From the NCBI RefSeq assembly GCF_004114425.1, contig NZ_RDQF01000044.1, positions 1 through 64,000 on the forward strand: a stretch of DNA of 64,000 nucleotides, written 5' to 3'. Source of the stretch: Bradyrhizobium vignae. GTDB lineage: Bacteria > Pseudomonadota > Alphaproteobacteria > Rhizobiales > Xanthobacteraceae. The notes beneath the pieces are model-generated. The model made no database searches, was not told the origin of the DNA, and worked only from the letters and a program-made list of their open reading frames with translations. This document shows positions 38,706 to 48,988 of the stretch, piece after piece. The translations under genes were made by a program, and so were the position numbers. Every line of letters begins with the position of its first letter. Position 1 is the first letter of the stretch.

Positions 38706-39182
38706 ATGCGATACGACCGTACAGATGCGCGCATCCTCGAGATCGTGCAGAAGAATAATCGTCTGACTTCCGAAACGATCGGTGATCTGGCCGGGCTTTC
38801 TGCTACTGCGTGTCAGCGACGACTGAAGAGGCTTCGTTCGGAAGGCATCATCGAGGCTGATGTCTCAATCGTGTCGCCGAAGGCTGTAGGGAGGCCGATT
38901 CAGATGCTCGTCTTGGTGACGTTGGAGCGCGAGCGATCAGATATTATCGACAAGTTCAAGAAGGCAATTAAGTCGTCAGCTGATGTCGTGAATGGATTCT
39001 ACGTCACGGGCGATGCTGATTTTGTCCTGTATGTCACGGCGCCTACTATGGAAGATTATGAGCAGTTCACGCGGCGCTTCTTCTATGAGAATTCGGACAT
39101 CAAGGGCTTCAAAACAATGGTTATAATGGACCGGGTCAAAGCAGGATTTGCCATTCCAATTGATGCGCCCGTCGAGGTGTGA
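38706..39182 (+). CDS. Lrp/AsnC-family transcriptional regulator
   Basis: 158 residues. The N-terminal winged helix (1-60) has DARILEIVQKNNRLTSETIG then LSATACQRRLKRLRSEGII; the C-terminal RAM ligand-binding domain (about 65-150) has VLVTLERERSD, VNGFYVTGDADFVLYV and YEQFTRRFF. The VTGDADF segment is the effector-binding turn of the family. ATG 38706 is chosen after GCGGGAGCC; a longer frame to 38619 has no family match. It is transcribed away from the HIBDH/CMD operon and lies near the aminotransferase operon, so control of one or both in response to an amino acid is plausible. A degraded copy is at 41830-42150. Confidence 0.9.
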   Translation: MRYDRTDARILEIVQKNNRLTSETIGDLAGLSATACQRRLKRLRSEGIIEADVSIVSPKAVGRPIQMLVLVTLERERSDIIDKFKKAIKSSADVVNGFYVTGDADFVLYVTAPTMEDYEQFTRRFFYENSDIKGFKTMVIMDRVKAGFAIPIDAPVEV

Positions 39183-40377
39183 TGTGGCGTGTGTTTGTCG
39201 GCATGCTTTCTCACTCAGCCATCCAACGTCAGAAATCGGCACTGCTTTGTCGTGCGCACCGGCTCGTCGGAACTGAGTTGTGAGAATCCGGATACAAGAA
39301 GATCGCGTTGACTTCGTAAGCAATGAGTCAAATCGCCCTTCATGAGCGCCGCCCCAGCGGCGAGGTTGTATTCACGCAGCCCCTCTGACTGAAGAGATGT
39401 TTCTTTGTCGTACGCTGACCGGTGGCATGCTATATGGTGCGAAATCCCTGCTTTAAGTCGAATGTGATGACACTATTCGCAATTGCAGTGATTTGGTGTC
39501 GATTGCATCGCTGATCTCTCAGCAAGTCGATCGGCATTCCACAAAGTGTTCATTCGAGCTGAGCTGTCGACAGGGGGTCTCATCGCTTGAAGAGGTTGCG
39601 GCTTTCCTTGTTTATCCTGATAAGGTCCATCAGGTGGCGACCGAACACCTGGATGAGGCCGTCCTCGGGATTCAGCTTCACGTCCCACAGCTCAATCCTC
39701 GTCTTCGCCGAGAGCTGGTTAGGTGACGGAATGAATCTCGTTGGGATGCATCATGACGTCGCCTGAGCACTGCGCGGCGCCCGGAGCGCGACCCTCATGG
39801 TCAACGCGGGACACGAATGTCCGAATGGGACCTGTGTTTTGATCAAAAAAATCGCGATTGAGTAGTGTGGCCGTTTGGCCTTGGTCTGCCCGTTTCCGGA
39901 GGTCGGCTTCTCGAGAGTAACCCGCATCGTATCCTCGTAGCCGCGCCTTCGTCTATTTGGAAGTAATGCGCGGAGGCCGACGCAACCGGTATGGTGCCGA
40001 AATGCGTTCACCTCGTGTGCTAACTTTCTGGCTGAGGCAGTCTCAGACTATCGGAGCTAAGTCCGACGCACTTTGCGGCAGACGCCGCTCGAGCGCTGCG
40101 CGGCCCTCACAGAGCGGCGGCGAGGCACTTTGCAACTCGTAGCCACGCCTCGATGAGCCGCAAAATGTGGGCATCGTCCTATGAGGATGATCCTAAATGG
40201 CACCTTCCACAGCACCACTCGTGGCCGACCCAGCGTACTTCCTGCTCGCAGAATCGACGATCGGTTTGCACATTTAGCCTGTACGACGACCGTAAAACCT
40301 CAACGTTCGTCATTTGACGCATAATTGCCGCTGAGCAGGCCCATAGATCGGTTACCCCTGCTTTGAAGTCGAGGCTA
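39183..40377. other. Gene-free interval
   Basis: About 1.2 kb. A short minus-strand coding-like relic near 39620-39720 reads KTRIELWDVKLNPEDGLIQV but is isolated and unassigned. The rest shows no coding signal. Confidence 0.4.
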
Positions 40378-41702
40378 ATGCCAAATAGATTAAACCGCTT
40401 GCACCAACAGGTTGCATTGCCTGACTTCAATGCCGATGCCGGAGTCCGCTCAGGCCAACGCCCGATGGGATTTCCCGAATTCGTCGGCGTTATCGCATCC
40501 ATCATGGCGCTGTGCCCGCTGGCGATGGACATGATGATGCCAGCGCTGCCGAACATCCGCTCTGCCTTCCAGATAGATGATGCCAGCGCTGCCGAACATC
40601 CGCTCTGCCTTCCAGATAGACGATGCCAACCTTGCGCAGATGGTGCTGTCAAGCTTTATGTTAGGGTTCGGTGCCGGACAGTTCATCATGGGCCCGCTGT
40701 CGGACCGGTTCGGCCGCCGTCCGGTGCTGCTCGCCGGGATGATCATCTACACTATTGTTAGCCTGCTCGCGATCATAGCTCCCTCGTTCGAGATATCGCT
40801 GCTGACGCGCGCACTGCAGGGGCTGGGCACAGCCGCCACGCGCGTGATCGCCACCTCGATCGTGCGCGATTGCTACGCCGGACGACGCATGGCGAGCGTG
40901 ATGTCGCTCGCGGTCATGGTGTTCTTCACGGTTCCCGTGATGGCACCATCATTCGGCCAAGCCGTGATGCTGGTGACACACTGGCGCGGCATCTTCGTCC
41001 TGCTGATGCTCTATGGCATGATCGCGCTCGCCTGGACCGCAATGCGCATGCCGGAAACGCTGTCGAAGGAGACGCGCAGGTCGCTTGCGATCACGGAAGT
41101 GCTTTCGGCATTCCGCCAAACCGTCACCAACCGCCAGACTGTCGGCTATGCGCTCGCGGCCGGGAGCGTGCAAGGCGCGCTGCTTGCCTTTGCGTTCTCC
41201 GCGCAGCAGATCTTCCGAGACCTTCGAACTCGGAGATTACTTTCCGGTCGCATTCACCGGCGTCGCGGTAGGCGTCGTGATCGGCGGGTTTCTCAACGCT
41301 CGCATCGTCTGCCGGGGCATGCGCGCGATGTCGCACGCAGCCATGACCGGGTTTGGAGTGGTCGCGGCTGCGCTGCTCGTCTTGGTGGAGACGCAAACCC
41401 TATCTCTGCCGATGTTTATGGTGCTCGCGCTACTCATGATGTGCGCCTCGGGGCTGATGATGGCGAACTTCACTGCGCTCGCGATGGAGCCGCAAGGCAA
41501 CATCGCTGGCACCGCTTCCTCGCTCTACGGCACAATCACCACCCTGCTAGGTATCGGCATCGGCACCATCATCGGCCAGGAATACGACGGCACGTTGCTG
41601 CCGTTCGCAAGCGGCTTCTTTCTGTGCACGCTGGCCGCGTTCGCCATCGTGCTGGTGACTGAGAAAGGCTGCTTGCTTCAGACGCAGCATCATCCGATTT
41701 GA
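40378..41702 (+). pseudogene. Bcr/CflA-family MFS drug exporter, broken by a 43-bp duplication and a second frameshift
   Basis: The N-terminal frame (from ATG 40378) reads through FVGVIASIMALCPLAMDMMM and PALPNIRSAFQIDD. There a 43-bp unit (40534-40576) is repeated exactly at 40577-40619, changing frame. The second frame continues LAQMVLSSFMLGFGAGQFIM and GPLSDRFGRRPVLLAG, the MFS loop motif. A further shift near 41215 (after FAFSAQQIF) leads to the C-terminal helices (YFPVAFTGVAVGVVIGGFLN to EKGCLLQ). Reassembled, the protein would be about 400 residues with 12 helices and normal Bcr/CflA motifs. Two independent lesions make a functional product very unlikely. Confidence 0.9.
40534..40619 (+). 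repeat. Exact 43-bp tandem duplication
   Basis: The unit starts ATGATGCCAGCGCTGCCGAA and ends CTTCCAGATAG. Copies are at 40534-40576 and 40577-40619. 43 is not a multiple of three, so the duplication frameshifts the transporter gene. Confidence 0.95.
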
Positions 41703-42448
41703 TGATCTTGGTAAGGTGCGGCAGCTAGATCAGCTGAAGGCGCAACTCATGGGTCGCCCTAGACGTCCGGATGTTGCTAACTCGTACGAGAGCGCCCCCA
41801 CCGGGCAGCGACTGAATCGCTCGCCGCTCCCAGCCACGAGATCTTAAGGAAGTATCCGCGTAACCGCCGAGGTGATCGGGGAACTCGCCGCGCTTTCTGC
41901 CACCGCGTGCGAATGACGGCTGAAGAGGCTCCTGCCGGAAGGAATCAACTGACGTTTCACTGCTTCGAAGGCAATTGGAACGCATGGGAAAATGCCATCA
42001 AATGAGTTGACCTTGTCAATCGAGCCCACTGGCAACGCTGACGTCGTGTAAAGTTCTGCGCGCGCCATGAGGAATCCGAGCAGTTCACCCGACGAGTTCT
42101 TCATGTAAGGCCGGATATCGTCAAGAGATGATAAATAGACCGGAAGAGGCGGACGTTTCCACCGCGATCGGAGTGCCGTCCGAAGATTGATCCGAATCAC
42201 TTAATGGCCAGTTCAATGGGCCTGCGCGCTTTTTCCTCGCTCGCCGGCACATAACGCAAAAAATCAGCACAACGACTCCCCTACTCTATTCTAGATGTCT
42301 AGGCGGCACGAGTCTGATTCGTTTTAGATGGACGCTCCAACGAAAATTGAGACCTGCGAATGTCGCGCCGGGGCCATTCTGAGCTTCTCTGCAATTGTTC
42401 TCGGGCCGTCACGGATCTCGGTGACTTGCAACGGACGCACCAGTCGAT
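41703..42448. other. Interval between transporters holding only the Lrp ghost
   Basis: About 750 bp. The degraded Lrp copy occupies 41830-42150. Nothing else was recognised, including between 42150 and the MFS start at 42449. Confidence 0.45.
41830..42150 (+). pseudogene. Degraded Lrp/AsnC regulator gene
   Basis: Translation in shifting frames recovers blocks in the order of the intact gene at 38706-39182. HEILRKYPR, then VTAEVIGELAALSATACE (intact: LTSETIGDLAGLSATACQ), a stop, RLKRLLPEGIN, another stop, then after an internal deletion GNADVV (intact GDADFV) and EESEQFTRRVLHVRPDIVK (intact DYEQFTRRFFYENSDIK). Several stops and at least two frame changes show it is dead. It appears to be an old duplicate or a relic of a diverged paralogue that once accompanied the neighbouring transporter genes. 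Confidence 0.75.
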
Positions 42449-44134
42449 ATGACCGACCAACCTAAGCTCCAGAGGTTGAGCCGCGACGGCGTCGCCGCGC
42501 CACTGCGCTACACCGCCTTTCGGTACATCTGGATAGCGAGCGTCTTGTCCAACCTCGGCATCCTGATCCGAGGGGTCGGCGCTGCTTGGGCGATGACGGA
42601 GATGACATCATCTGCCGATATGGTAGCGCTGGTGCAGACGGCAACGACGCTGCCCGTGATGCTGATCGCGCTGCCCGCCGGCGCCATTGCCGATATGCAT
42701 GACCGCCGCCTGGTGACGCTGGTTGCGCTCTCGATCGCGCTTTGTGGCGTGACGGCGCTAAGCGCCCTCCAGTGGCTGGGTCTCACCACGCCAAATGTGT
42801 TGCTGGTCCTTTGCTTTGTGGTCGGTAGCGGCGTGGCAATGATGTACCCGGCCTGGCAATCCTCCATCTCTGAGCAGGTGCCGGCCGAGACGTTGCCGGC
42901 GGCGGTTACGCTCAATGGAATCAGCTTCAATATCGCGCGCAGTTTTGGGCCCGCAATCGGTGGTATTGTGGTTGGGACCGCAGGTGCGGTCGCGGCCTTT
43001 GCGCTGAACGCGGTACTCTATCTGCCACTGATGATCGCGCTGCTCCTATGGAAACGGGTGGCGGAGCCATCGCGGCTGCCGCGCGAACAGCTGAGTCGGG
43101 CCATTATCTCGGGTGTGCGGTACATAACGAATTCGCCGCCCATCAGGATCGTGCTGACCCGCGCGGTGGTAACAGGCGCGATCGGCAGCTCGATCTCGGC
43201 ACTCCTGCCGCTGGTCGCGCGTGATCTGTTGAGCGGTGGTGCGCAGACTTACGGCATCATGCTCGGCGCGTTTGGTTTCGGCGCCGTCATCGGGGCAACC
43301 ACTATCGGCGAGCTGCGCAAGCGCATGAGCGGCGAGGCTGCGATGCGTGCGTGCATGCTCTCCATGGGCGGTGCGACCGTGGCTGCGGCTCTGAGCCGCG
43401 AACCGGTGCTAACCGCGAGCGCTCTGATTCTGGCTGGCGCGGTGTGGACCGTGGCGTTCACGTTGCTGGATATCGGCGCGCAGCTCTCGGCACCCCGGTG
43501 GGTGGCAGGCCGATCGTTAGCGGCCTATCAGGCTGCGTACTCTGGCGGCATTGCGTTCGGTAGCTGGGGTTGGGGCCGTCTGACAGATGCAGCTGGAGTT
43601 GAGACGGCGCTGCTTGTCTCGGCCGGGCTGATGGTGGCCTCGCCGCTGCTTGGGCTCTGGCTACCCATGCCGCGCGTTAGTCCGGGCGACGAACAGGTCG
43701 AGCTGCTGGCCGATCCAGAGGTGCGGCTGCCGCTCACCGACCGCAGTGGGCCGCTAGTGCTCGAGATCGAATATCGCGTCGCGCCGGAGAACGCGCGCGC
43801 CTTTCACAATCTGATGCAGCACGTGCAGCTGTCCCGTCAGCGCAATGGCGCTTACGGTTGGTCGATCGCGCGCAACATTGCGGATCCCGAGCTGTGGACC
43901 GAGCGCTATCACTGTCCGACATGGCTGGATTATTTGCGCCAGCGCAACCGCTGGACCCAATCGGATCGGACGCTGGATCGAGAAGTGGAGGCTTTCCACA
44001 TCGGCCCCGATCCTGTGCGCGTCCGCCGCATGTTGGAGCGTCCATTCGGATCGGTACGATGGAAGGAAGACACGCCCGATCGAGACGCGAACGAGATGCT
44101 GCCCTTTGATTCCAAGCGTGTCGTCGGCCATTGA
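42449..44134 (+). CDS. MFS_3-family exporter with C-terminal soluble domain
   Basis: A 561-residue inner-membrane protein. About 12 helices occupy residues 20-410, starting FRYIWIASVLSNLGILIRGV; the MFS A-motif is ALPAGAIADMHDRR. The last ~130 residues form a soluble ferredoxin-like domain (VLEIEYRVAPENARAFHNLM, then YGWSIARNIADPELWTERYH), the usual tail of EntS-like MFS_3 proteins in alphaproteobacteria. Members export siderophores or other small molecules; the substrate is unknown here. The ribosome site before 42449 is weak. It is intact, unlike the Bcr/CflA gene just upstream, with which it may once have formed an export module. Confidence 0.88.
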   Translation: MTDQPKLQRLSRDGVAAPLRYTAFRYIWIASVLSNLGILIRGVGAAWAMTEMTSSADMVALVQTATTLPVMLIALPAGAIADMHDRRLVTLVALSIALCGVTALSALQWLGLTTPNVLLVLCFVVGSGVAMMYPAWQSSISEQVPAETLPAAVTLNGISFNIARSFGPAIGGIVVGTAGAVAAFALNAVLYLPLMIALLLWKRVAEPSRLPREQLSRAIISGVRYITNSPPIRIVLTRAVVTGAIGSSISALLPLVARDLLSGGAQTYGIMLGAFGFGAVIGATTIGELRKRMSGEAAMRACMLSMGGATVAAALSREPVLTASALILAGAVWTVAFTLLDIGAQLSAPRWVAGRSLAAYQAAYSGGIAFGSWGWGRLTDAAGVETALLVSAGLMVASPLLGLWLPMPRVSPGDEQVELLADPEVRLPLTDRSGPLVLEIEYRVAPENARAFHNLMQHVQLSRQRNGAYGWSIARNIADPELWTERYHCPTWLDYLRQRNRWTQSDRTLDREVEAFHIGPDPVRVRRMLERPFGSVRWKEDTPDRDANEMLPFDSKRVVGH

Positions 44135-44639
44135 GCTGCGTCGTGGTTAGCCACCGGCCCGATCTGTAAGAACATGGAAGCGATTCCGACGCTGTTGGCG
44201 TTCGACTGTGACGTTTCCCTTCCAGGACGAGCAGCAGCTCAATTGTGTCCGATATGGAACGAGTGGGGGCAGGCTGGTAGGAAAGCGCCAGTTCGAATCC
44301 GCCGAACGACATGCTGCAGCTGGCGAATGCACCAACGCGATAGTTGTCGGGTGGCTTCTTGTTCACTGCATGCGGCCGCCTAGAGGTCCCAGCAGCGCCT
44401 ATGAACTTATGGCGGCGCTAGGATAGCAACGCGCGCAGCTCCAGATCGTCGAAAATTGCTTGGCTGCTTTCCCGTGAGCTGCGACGTGTCTTCAATCAAT
44501 CGCATGGGCGTTTGGTAGGTCGAGCGTGAGTTCGCCCATCGCGCCTGCGCGGCGGGTTGGGTTGGGCGAACCTCAGATGATGCTGGCGATCGGTGCTCTG
44601 GCCTAGCCAAAGCGCCGAAGCCAGATCTTCGTCCGTGGT
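44135..44639. other. Intergenic region between convergent genes
   Basis: About 500 bp between the MFS_3 exporter and the first NDP-forming ligase. No gene or clear terminator recognised. Confidence 0.4.
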
Positions 44640-46766
44640 TTATTCGCCAAGCCGACTCGCGGGTACGATGAGAGCATCGACCGCGACGGCACCATGTTTG
44701 CGCACAATAAGTGGATTGATATCGATCGACCGAATTTGGTCGCCCAGGCTACGCGCGATCGCATCGAGCCGTGTCACCGCACCAGTCAAGGCTTCGATAT
44801 CCAGCGCCGGGGCACCGCGGAACCCGCGCAGGATCTTCTGTACTCGCAGTTCGTCGAGCATCCGGTCCGGCTCTCCGACGCGGAGACCAGCAGGACGGAG
44901 AGCCACGTCTTCCATGATCTCCGTCCAAATGCCGCCTTGACCCATCAGAATGAACGAACCGAGGACAGGATCAGTTTCCAGACCCAGGATCATCTCGGTC
45001 CCGTCTCGTACGAACGGTTGAACGATGAGGACTTTCGAGCCCGCCGCGAAGAGCTTTGTCGCTGCCTGCGACAATTCCTTCGCATCGCGTATGTTGGTAA
45101 CCACGCCGGACAGTTCGGTTCGGTGCAGTACACCTGTGTCGCCGATCTTGGCGACAACCGGATATCCGAGTTCATTTGCCGCACTGATCGCGGCATCGAC
45201 GCTCGTTACGAAGCGGCTCTCTACGACCGGAATGCCTGCGGCGGCAAGGAAATCGAGTGCCGGCCTTCCGGAGAACGGCTTCTCCCCTAAATCGCGTAGC
45301 TGGTTAGCCATCCCAACTTTGTCGATCGCCGGCACCTCTGAAACCGGGGGCAGAGGCCGCGCCCACATCACGGCACGGTCAAGAGCCCGGAACGCCTCCC
45401 GTTGGCCCAATACCACAATATTTTTGTCGAGGAGACCATCCGTCTTCGCGGACGACATCGAACCATCTACCGGTATTACCAGCGCGACCGGCTTGTCAAT
45501 CGCCCCTGCGACTTCCACGGCGCAGGCTGCATATGTTTCTTCTAGGTCGCCAGCCGGACCATTGAGGTTAGGAAAGTGCAGAACCGTGACGACGTCGACA
45601 TTCGGGTCGGTTGCTATGGCCCTATAGATCTTCTTAGAGCCCTCCTCCGCGCCGTCGTAGCCCCAGTAGGCGTCAAGAGGGTTCCTGCAGACGATCTCGG
45701 GGGGAATGACGCTACGAATCGACTTCACCGTCTGCGGCTGGAGCTCGGCATAGCGGAGCGTCTGGCACTTCGCCATTTCGTCCACGTACATCTGAATTAG
45801 TCCGCCCGACGGACAAATCGCGCCGACCCTTCCGTCTCCCACAGGCCGCCCGGTTTGGGCGATCATCGCGGATGCAAGTAATTCCTCTAGCGTGTCAACC
45901 TGCACCACGCCATGCTTCTTGAACAGCTCGCGATAGAAGCGATATGGTGCCGCAAGCGCGCCTGTATGGGCCGTGGCGAGTTCTTGAGACGCCTCGGTGC
46001 GCCCCGGCTTCAGCAGAATGACCGGCTTGCCGGCCGCGTGCGCCCGATCACATTCAAAGAAGAAGCGCTCGGGGTCACGAACCGCTTCGATAAAACCGCA
46101 GATGACCCGAACGTTCGGGTCGTCTACAAAGTAGCGGAGGAGATCAGCGCTGCCCGTAACCGCTTCATTCCCAGCAATGATGGCGTGACTCCAGCGCACG
46201 CCACGTCCAGCTGCCAAAATGGCGAGCCTTGTTCCGCCGCCTTGCGAAATAAGGGCAACATGACCTGGACGGCGGATCTCGAACGCGCCCATGTTGAGAT
46301 GTACGCGATCAGCCCAGTTGATCATCCCGCCCGAGTTCGGACCGAGCAGGGCCATTCCCGAACTTCGCGCCACATCCGCGATCCGCGCTTGTGCTGCCGC
46401 TCCCTCCGCGCCAGCTTCTGCAAATCCCATCTCCGGGATCACTGCCGCCCTCACGCCAACCTCTGCAGCCTCCTCAATCCCCGCGACAATTGCATCACGG
46501 TTTCGCAGAATGAGGACCGCATCCGGTACAAACGGCATGCTTTTGAGCGACGGATAGCACGGATAACCGGACACCTCCTCATACTTGGGATTCACCGCAG
46601 CCACTTGTCCCGAGTACCCGATCAGCTTGTAATGTTCGAGGGGTGTACGACGCACGTCCGAAGTCGGACTTGTGCCAATCACCGCAACCGATTTCGGTCG
46701 GAAGAGTGCCGAAAGCGCGCTTTGGCTGACCGGCGTCGATTTTGCGGAACGGGACTGCGGGAACAT
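44640..46766 (-). CDS. NDP-forming acyl-CoA ligase (acetate-CoA ligase family), copy 1
   Basis: A 708-residue fused alpha-beta acyl-CoA synthetase (ADP-forming type). The CoA-binding domain (about 20-120) starts LFRPKSVAVIGTSPTSDVRR; succinyl-CoA-ligase-like domains follow (about 130-470) with catalytic phospho-His in TAHTGALAAPYRF; the C-terminal ATP-grasp domain (about 490-705) has GYPVVAKIGDTGVLHRTELS and LRGFRGAPALD. It activates an organic acid to its CoA thioester with ATP to ADP, reversibly. The start at 46766 follows AAAGGG. It is about 700 residues like copy 2 at 56348-58450, but clearly diverged, so the two probably handle different acids. Confidence 0.9.
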   Translation of the reverse strand: MFPQSRSAKSTPVSQSALSALFRPKSVAVIGTSPTSDVRRTPLEHYKLIGYSGQVAAVNPKYEEVSGYPCYPSLKSMPFVPDAVLILRNRDAIVAGIEEAAEVGVRAAVIPEMGFAEAGAEGAAAQARIADVARSSGMALLGPNSGGMINWADRVHLNMGAFEIRRPGHVALISQGGGTRLAILAAGRGVRWSHAIIAGNEAVTGSADLLRYFVDDPNVRVICGFIEAVRDPERFFFECDRAHAAGKPVILLKPGRTEASQELATAHTGALAAPYRFYRELFKKHGVVQVDTLEELLASAMIAQTGRPVGDGRVGAICPSGGLIQMYVDEMAKCQTLRYAELQPQTVKSIRSVIPPEIVCRNPLDAYWGYDGAEEGSKKIYRAIATDPNVDVVTVLHFPNLNGPAGDLEETYAACAVEVAGAIDKPVALVIPVDGSMSSAKTDGLLDKNIVVLGQREAFRALDRAVMWARPLPPVSEVPAIDKVGMANQLRDLGEKPFSGRPALDFLAAAGIPVVESRFVTSVDAAISAANELGYPVVAKIGDTGVLHRTELSGVVTNIRDAKELSQAATKLFAAGSKVLIVQPFVRDGTEMILGLETDPVLGSFILMGQGGIWTEIMEDVALRPAGLRVGEPDRMLDELRVQKILRGFRGAPALDIEALTGAVTRLDAIARSLGDQIRSIDINPLIVRKHGAVAVDALIVPASRLGE

Positions 46767-46941
46767 GTTGCCCTTTCGAAATATTAGTCGAGAACCTTAG
46801 CTTAGAACCTCGGACGCGCCGTCAAGCTGCAAGATTGGGCGCCGTTGAACTAAATCCTGCAAATTGGCAGGTCTTTACGCTCACTCGGGGCGGTGATGCA
46901 CGGAGAGATCGCCAACGAGTGACATGACTTTCGCTCGTGAC

Positions 46942-47613
46942 CTATCCCAGGTGCTTCCTGAAAAATTCCAATGTGCGGCCCCACGCCACTTCCGCCGCTT
47001 TACGGTCGTGCTCTGGGCGTTGTTCGTTGACGAACCCATGCTCGGCGTCATAGCGAAACAGCTCGAGAGGCTTGCCCGCTGAATTCATGCTATTCTCGAA
47101 GGCATCGACCAGCTGCGGCGTGCACCAATCATCCGTGTTGGCGAAATGTGCCTGTAAAGGAATCTTGACCTCAGCAGGCGTCGCTACGTGCTCCGGCGCC
47201 ATGCCATAGAATACAACCCCTGCCGTCAGCTCCGGGACTTTGGCCGCGGCGACGATGGTCACTTTGCCGCCGAGGCAGAAACCGGTCAAGCCGACTTTGG
47301 CTCCGTTTCGTGCGAGGTATTGCACCGCGCCGCGGACGATCTGAGTGGTCGCGTCGATCAAGTCGAGCGCCTTGTTTTCACGATCGGCGGAGTCGGGATC
47401 GTGGTACGGCACTACCTTGCCGTTGTAGAGGTCCGCTGCTAATGCATCGAAGCCCGCTAGCGCAAGCCGGTCGCATAGCCCCCTTATCTGGTCGGACATC
47501 CCCCACCACTCCGGAAGGACGACCACGCCAGGTGCGTTACCGCTCGCCGCATTTGCAAGGTAGCCCGACGCGTTCTTGCCGTCCGGTCGCTTGAACGTAA
47601 CGGAGATACCCAT
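46942..47613 (-). CDS. Dienelactone hydrolase family protein
   Basis: A 223-residue alpha/beta hydrolase. The nucleophile Cys is in VGLTGFCLGGKVTIVAA (DLH-type GxCxGG), the acid in HFANTDDWCTPQ and the His in YDAEHGFVNEQRP, completing a Cys-Asp-His triad. WWGMSDQIRGLCDRLA is also typical of the family. It hydrolyses dienelactone or another small ester or lactone. The start at 47613 follows AGGAGAAAAAC. It is 175 bp upstream-adjacent to the acyl-CoA ligase gene region on the same strand; both may belong to one peripheral degradation pathway. True ring-cleavage dioxygenases are not seen in the window. Confidence 0.88.
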   Translation of the reverse strand: MGISVTFKRPDGKNASGYLANAASGNAPGVVVLPEWWGMSDQIRGLCDRLALAGFDALAADLYNGKVVPYHDPDSADRENKALDLIDATTQIVRGAVQYLARNGAKVGLTGFCLGGKVTIVAAAKVPELTAGVVFYGMAPEHVATPAEVKIPLQAHFANTDDWCTPQLVDAFENSMNSAGKPLELFRYDAEHGFVNEQRPEHDRKAAEVAWGRTLEFFRKHLG

Positions 47614-48028
47614 GTTTTTCTCCTACGATTATCCAAGGTCAGCTCAACTCCAAACCGCGAAGGCCTGACCGTCTTCAACTCGAGTGATTTGAGCGTTCAG
47701 AGAAGCGCGATCAGTTGTGGACGCGGATATCGGACGCCTCCGGAGCGAATAGCAATCAAACGATGCGCGTTGTTGTTCTGACGACCAGGAAGAAATCCCG
47801 TTCGTCAGTCGAACCAATGCTGGTCGCTCGCAATGGATGCATCCAGGCTGGCGCAGATGTTAGCTACGGCCTTGCTTTTGGGAGCTGCCTTTTACTCCAC
47901 TCTTCGGGATGCTTGCCTGGGTGGCCTGGACCCGCGCATACTTCTTCCGTGAGCGACAGGCGATTCGCAGCAGTCGTCTCTGGCTGTGGTTCTCGGCCTG
48001 CTGGGGCGCATTCACTCAATGTCGCGAG
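47614..48028. other. Intergenic region
   Basis: About 410 bp between the thioesterase and dienelactone hydrolase genes. Nothing recognised. Confidence 0.4.
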
Positions 48029-48499
48029 CTAGGCGGCTGGCTGTGCAGATTTCGGCTTTAGCCGCTTAAGCGTGCCCGAGAAGGTCAATAATTTACGCTC
48101 TCCTGTGGTCAATTGGCCTCGCACGAAAACCATCGAGCGGCCGGCGCGGGTGATTTCGCCAGTGCCTACGATCAGATCGCCTTCGCTCGCGGCATCGAGA
48201 AACTCACATCCTAGAGTGACAGTCACGCTGTCTCCGCCTTGCTTGACCGGGACAGGGATGACGCCTGCGCAAAAGTCAGCGAACGCCACAAGGCAGCCGC
48301 CATGGACGATACCGGTGTCTCTGACGTGCTTCTTTCCAACTCGGAAGGCGCAGCGCATGTTGCCATCGGGCTCTTCGCGATAAAAGAAGGGACCTGCGTT
48401 AGTCTCGAAGCCTCCATCGTCGTAAAACGTCCACCCTTTGAACTCGCCTTCGGCAACAATCTGAGTGCGCGAAGCCGCGAAAGTCGCGTAGTCGTTCAT
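48029..48499 (-). CDS. PaaI-type hotdog thioesterase
   Basis: A 156-residue acyl-CoA thioesterase of the PaaI/4HBT group. The active-site segment is DTGIVHGGCLVAFADFCAGV (HGG with the helix carrying the catalytic Asp), preceded by YREEPDGNMRCAFRVGKKHV. The ATG at 48499 follows GAGGACAT and gives the normal family length; the frame extends to 48772 but the extra 91 residues have no family match. It would release a carboxylic acid from CoA, perhaps to relieve trapped CoA in the neighbouring acyl-CoA pathway. Confidence 0.85.
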   Translation of the reverse strand: MNDYATFAASRTQIVAEGEFKGWTFYDDGGFETNAGPFFYREEPDGNMRCAFRVGKKHVRDTGIVHGGCLVAFADFCAGVIPVPVKQGGDSVTVTLGCEFLDAASEGDLIVGTGEITRAGRSMVFVRGQLTTGERKLLTFSGTLKRLKPKSAQPAA

Positions 48500-48988
48500 G
48501 AATATGTCCTCGAATTTGCTGATTCGCTTAACGGTCGACGTGCTTGGGATTTGCCGCAACAAAAAGTCACCGAAGCGAATCGACGTCTCTAGGTGATGGG
48601 CCCTAGAGTTAGAATGGACAACGCGCTCAAAGGCAGCGAACTCGGCCGCCAGCTGCAGCAATTCTGCAAAGTGGAACAATAAGGGGGTCTGCGCGCCTCT
48701 TGAACTGGGTTCGAAGGCCCTTCCGCGGAGATCCTCGATCGCCGCAGCTTCCAAAAGGACGCGGTGCCGCACGGCAGGGAAATCCTCGGAAAAACGGCGC
48801 CACCGCTGGATTCGAGCGGAAACTGCTGATTATTGCAGTAATTGGGACCGACCCGTTTCTACACTAAGCAGATAAGCAGGTAACGATCGAGGGCGTAGCA
48901 GGCCATGTCCCGCGGCCCTCTCCGAAAGTAGCATTTCAAGACACGACCGTCTTGCCTGTCCGATAAACGAAATGAAGGACATCGAGTA
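48500..48988. other. Divergent intergenic region
   Basis: About 490 bp between the thioesterase and MaoC-type genes, likely holding both promoters. No motif recognised. Confidence 0.4.

Noticed and set aside
40534..40619. Programmed frameshift at the 43-bp repeat
   Set aside because: No slippery sequence; an exact tandem duplication plus a second downstream frameshift is better explained as inactivation.
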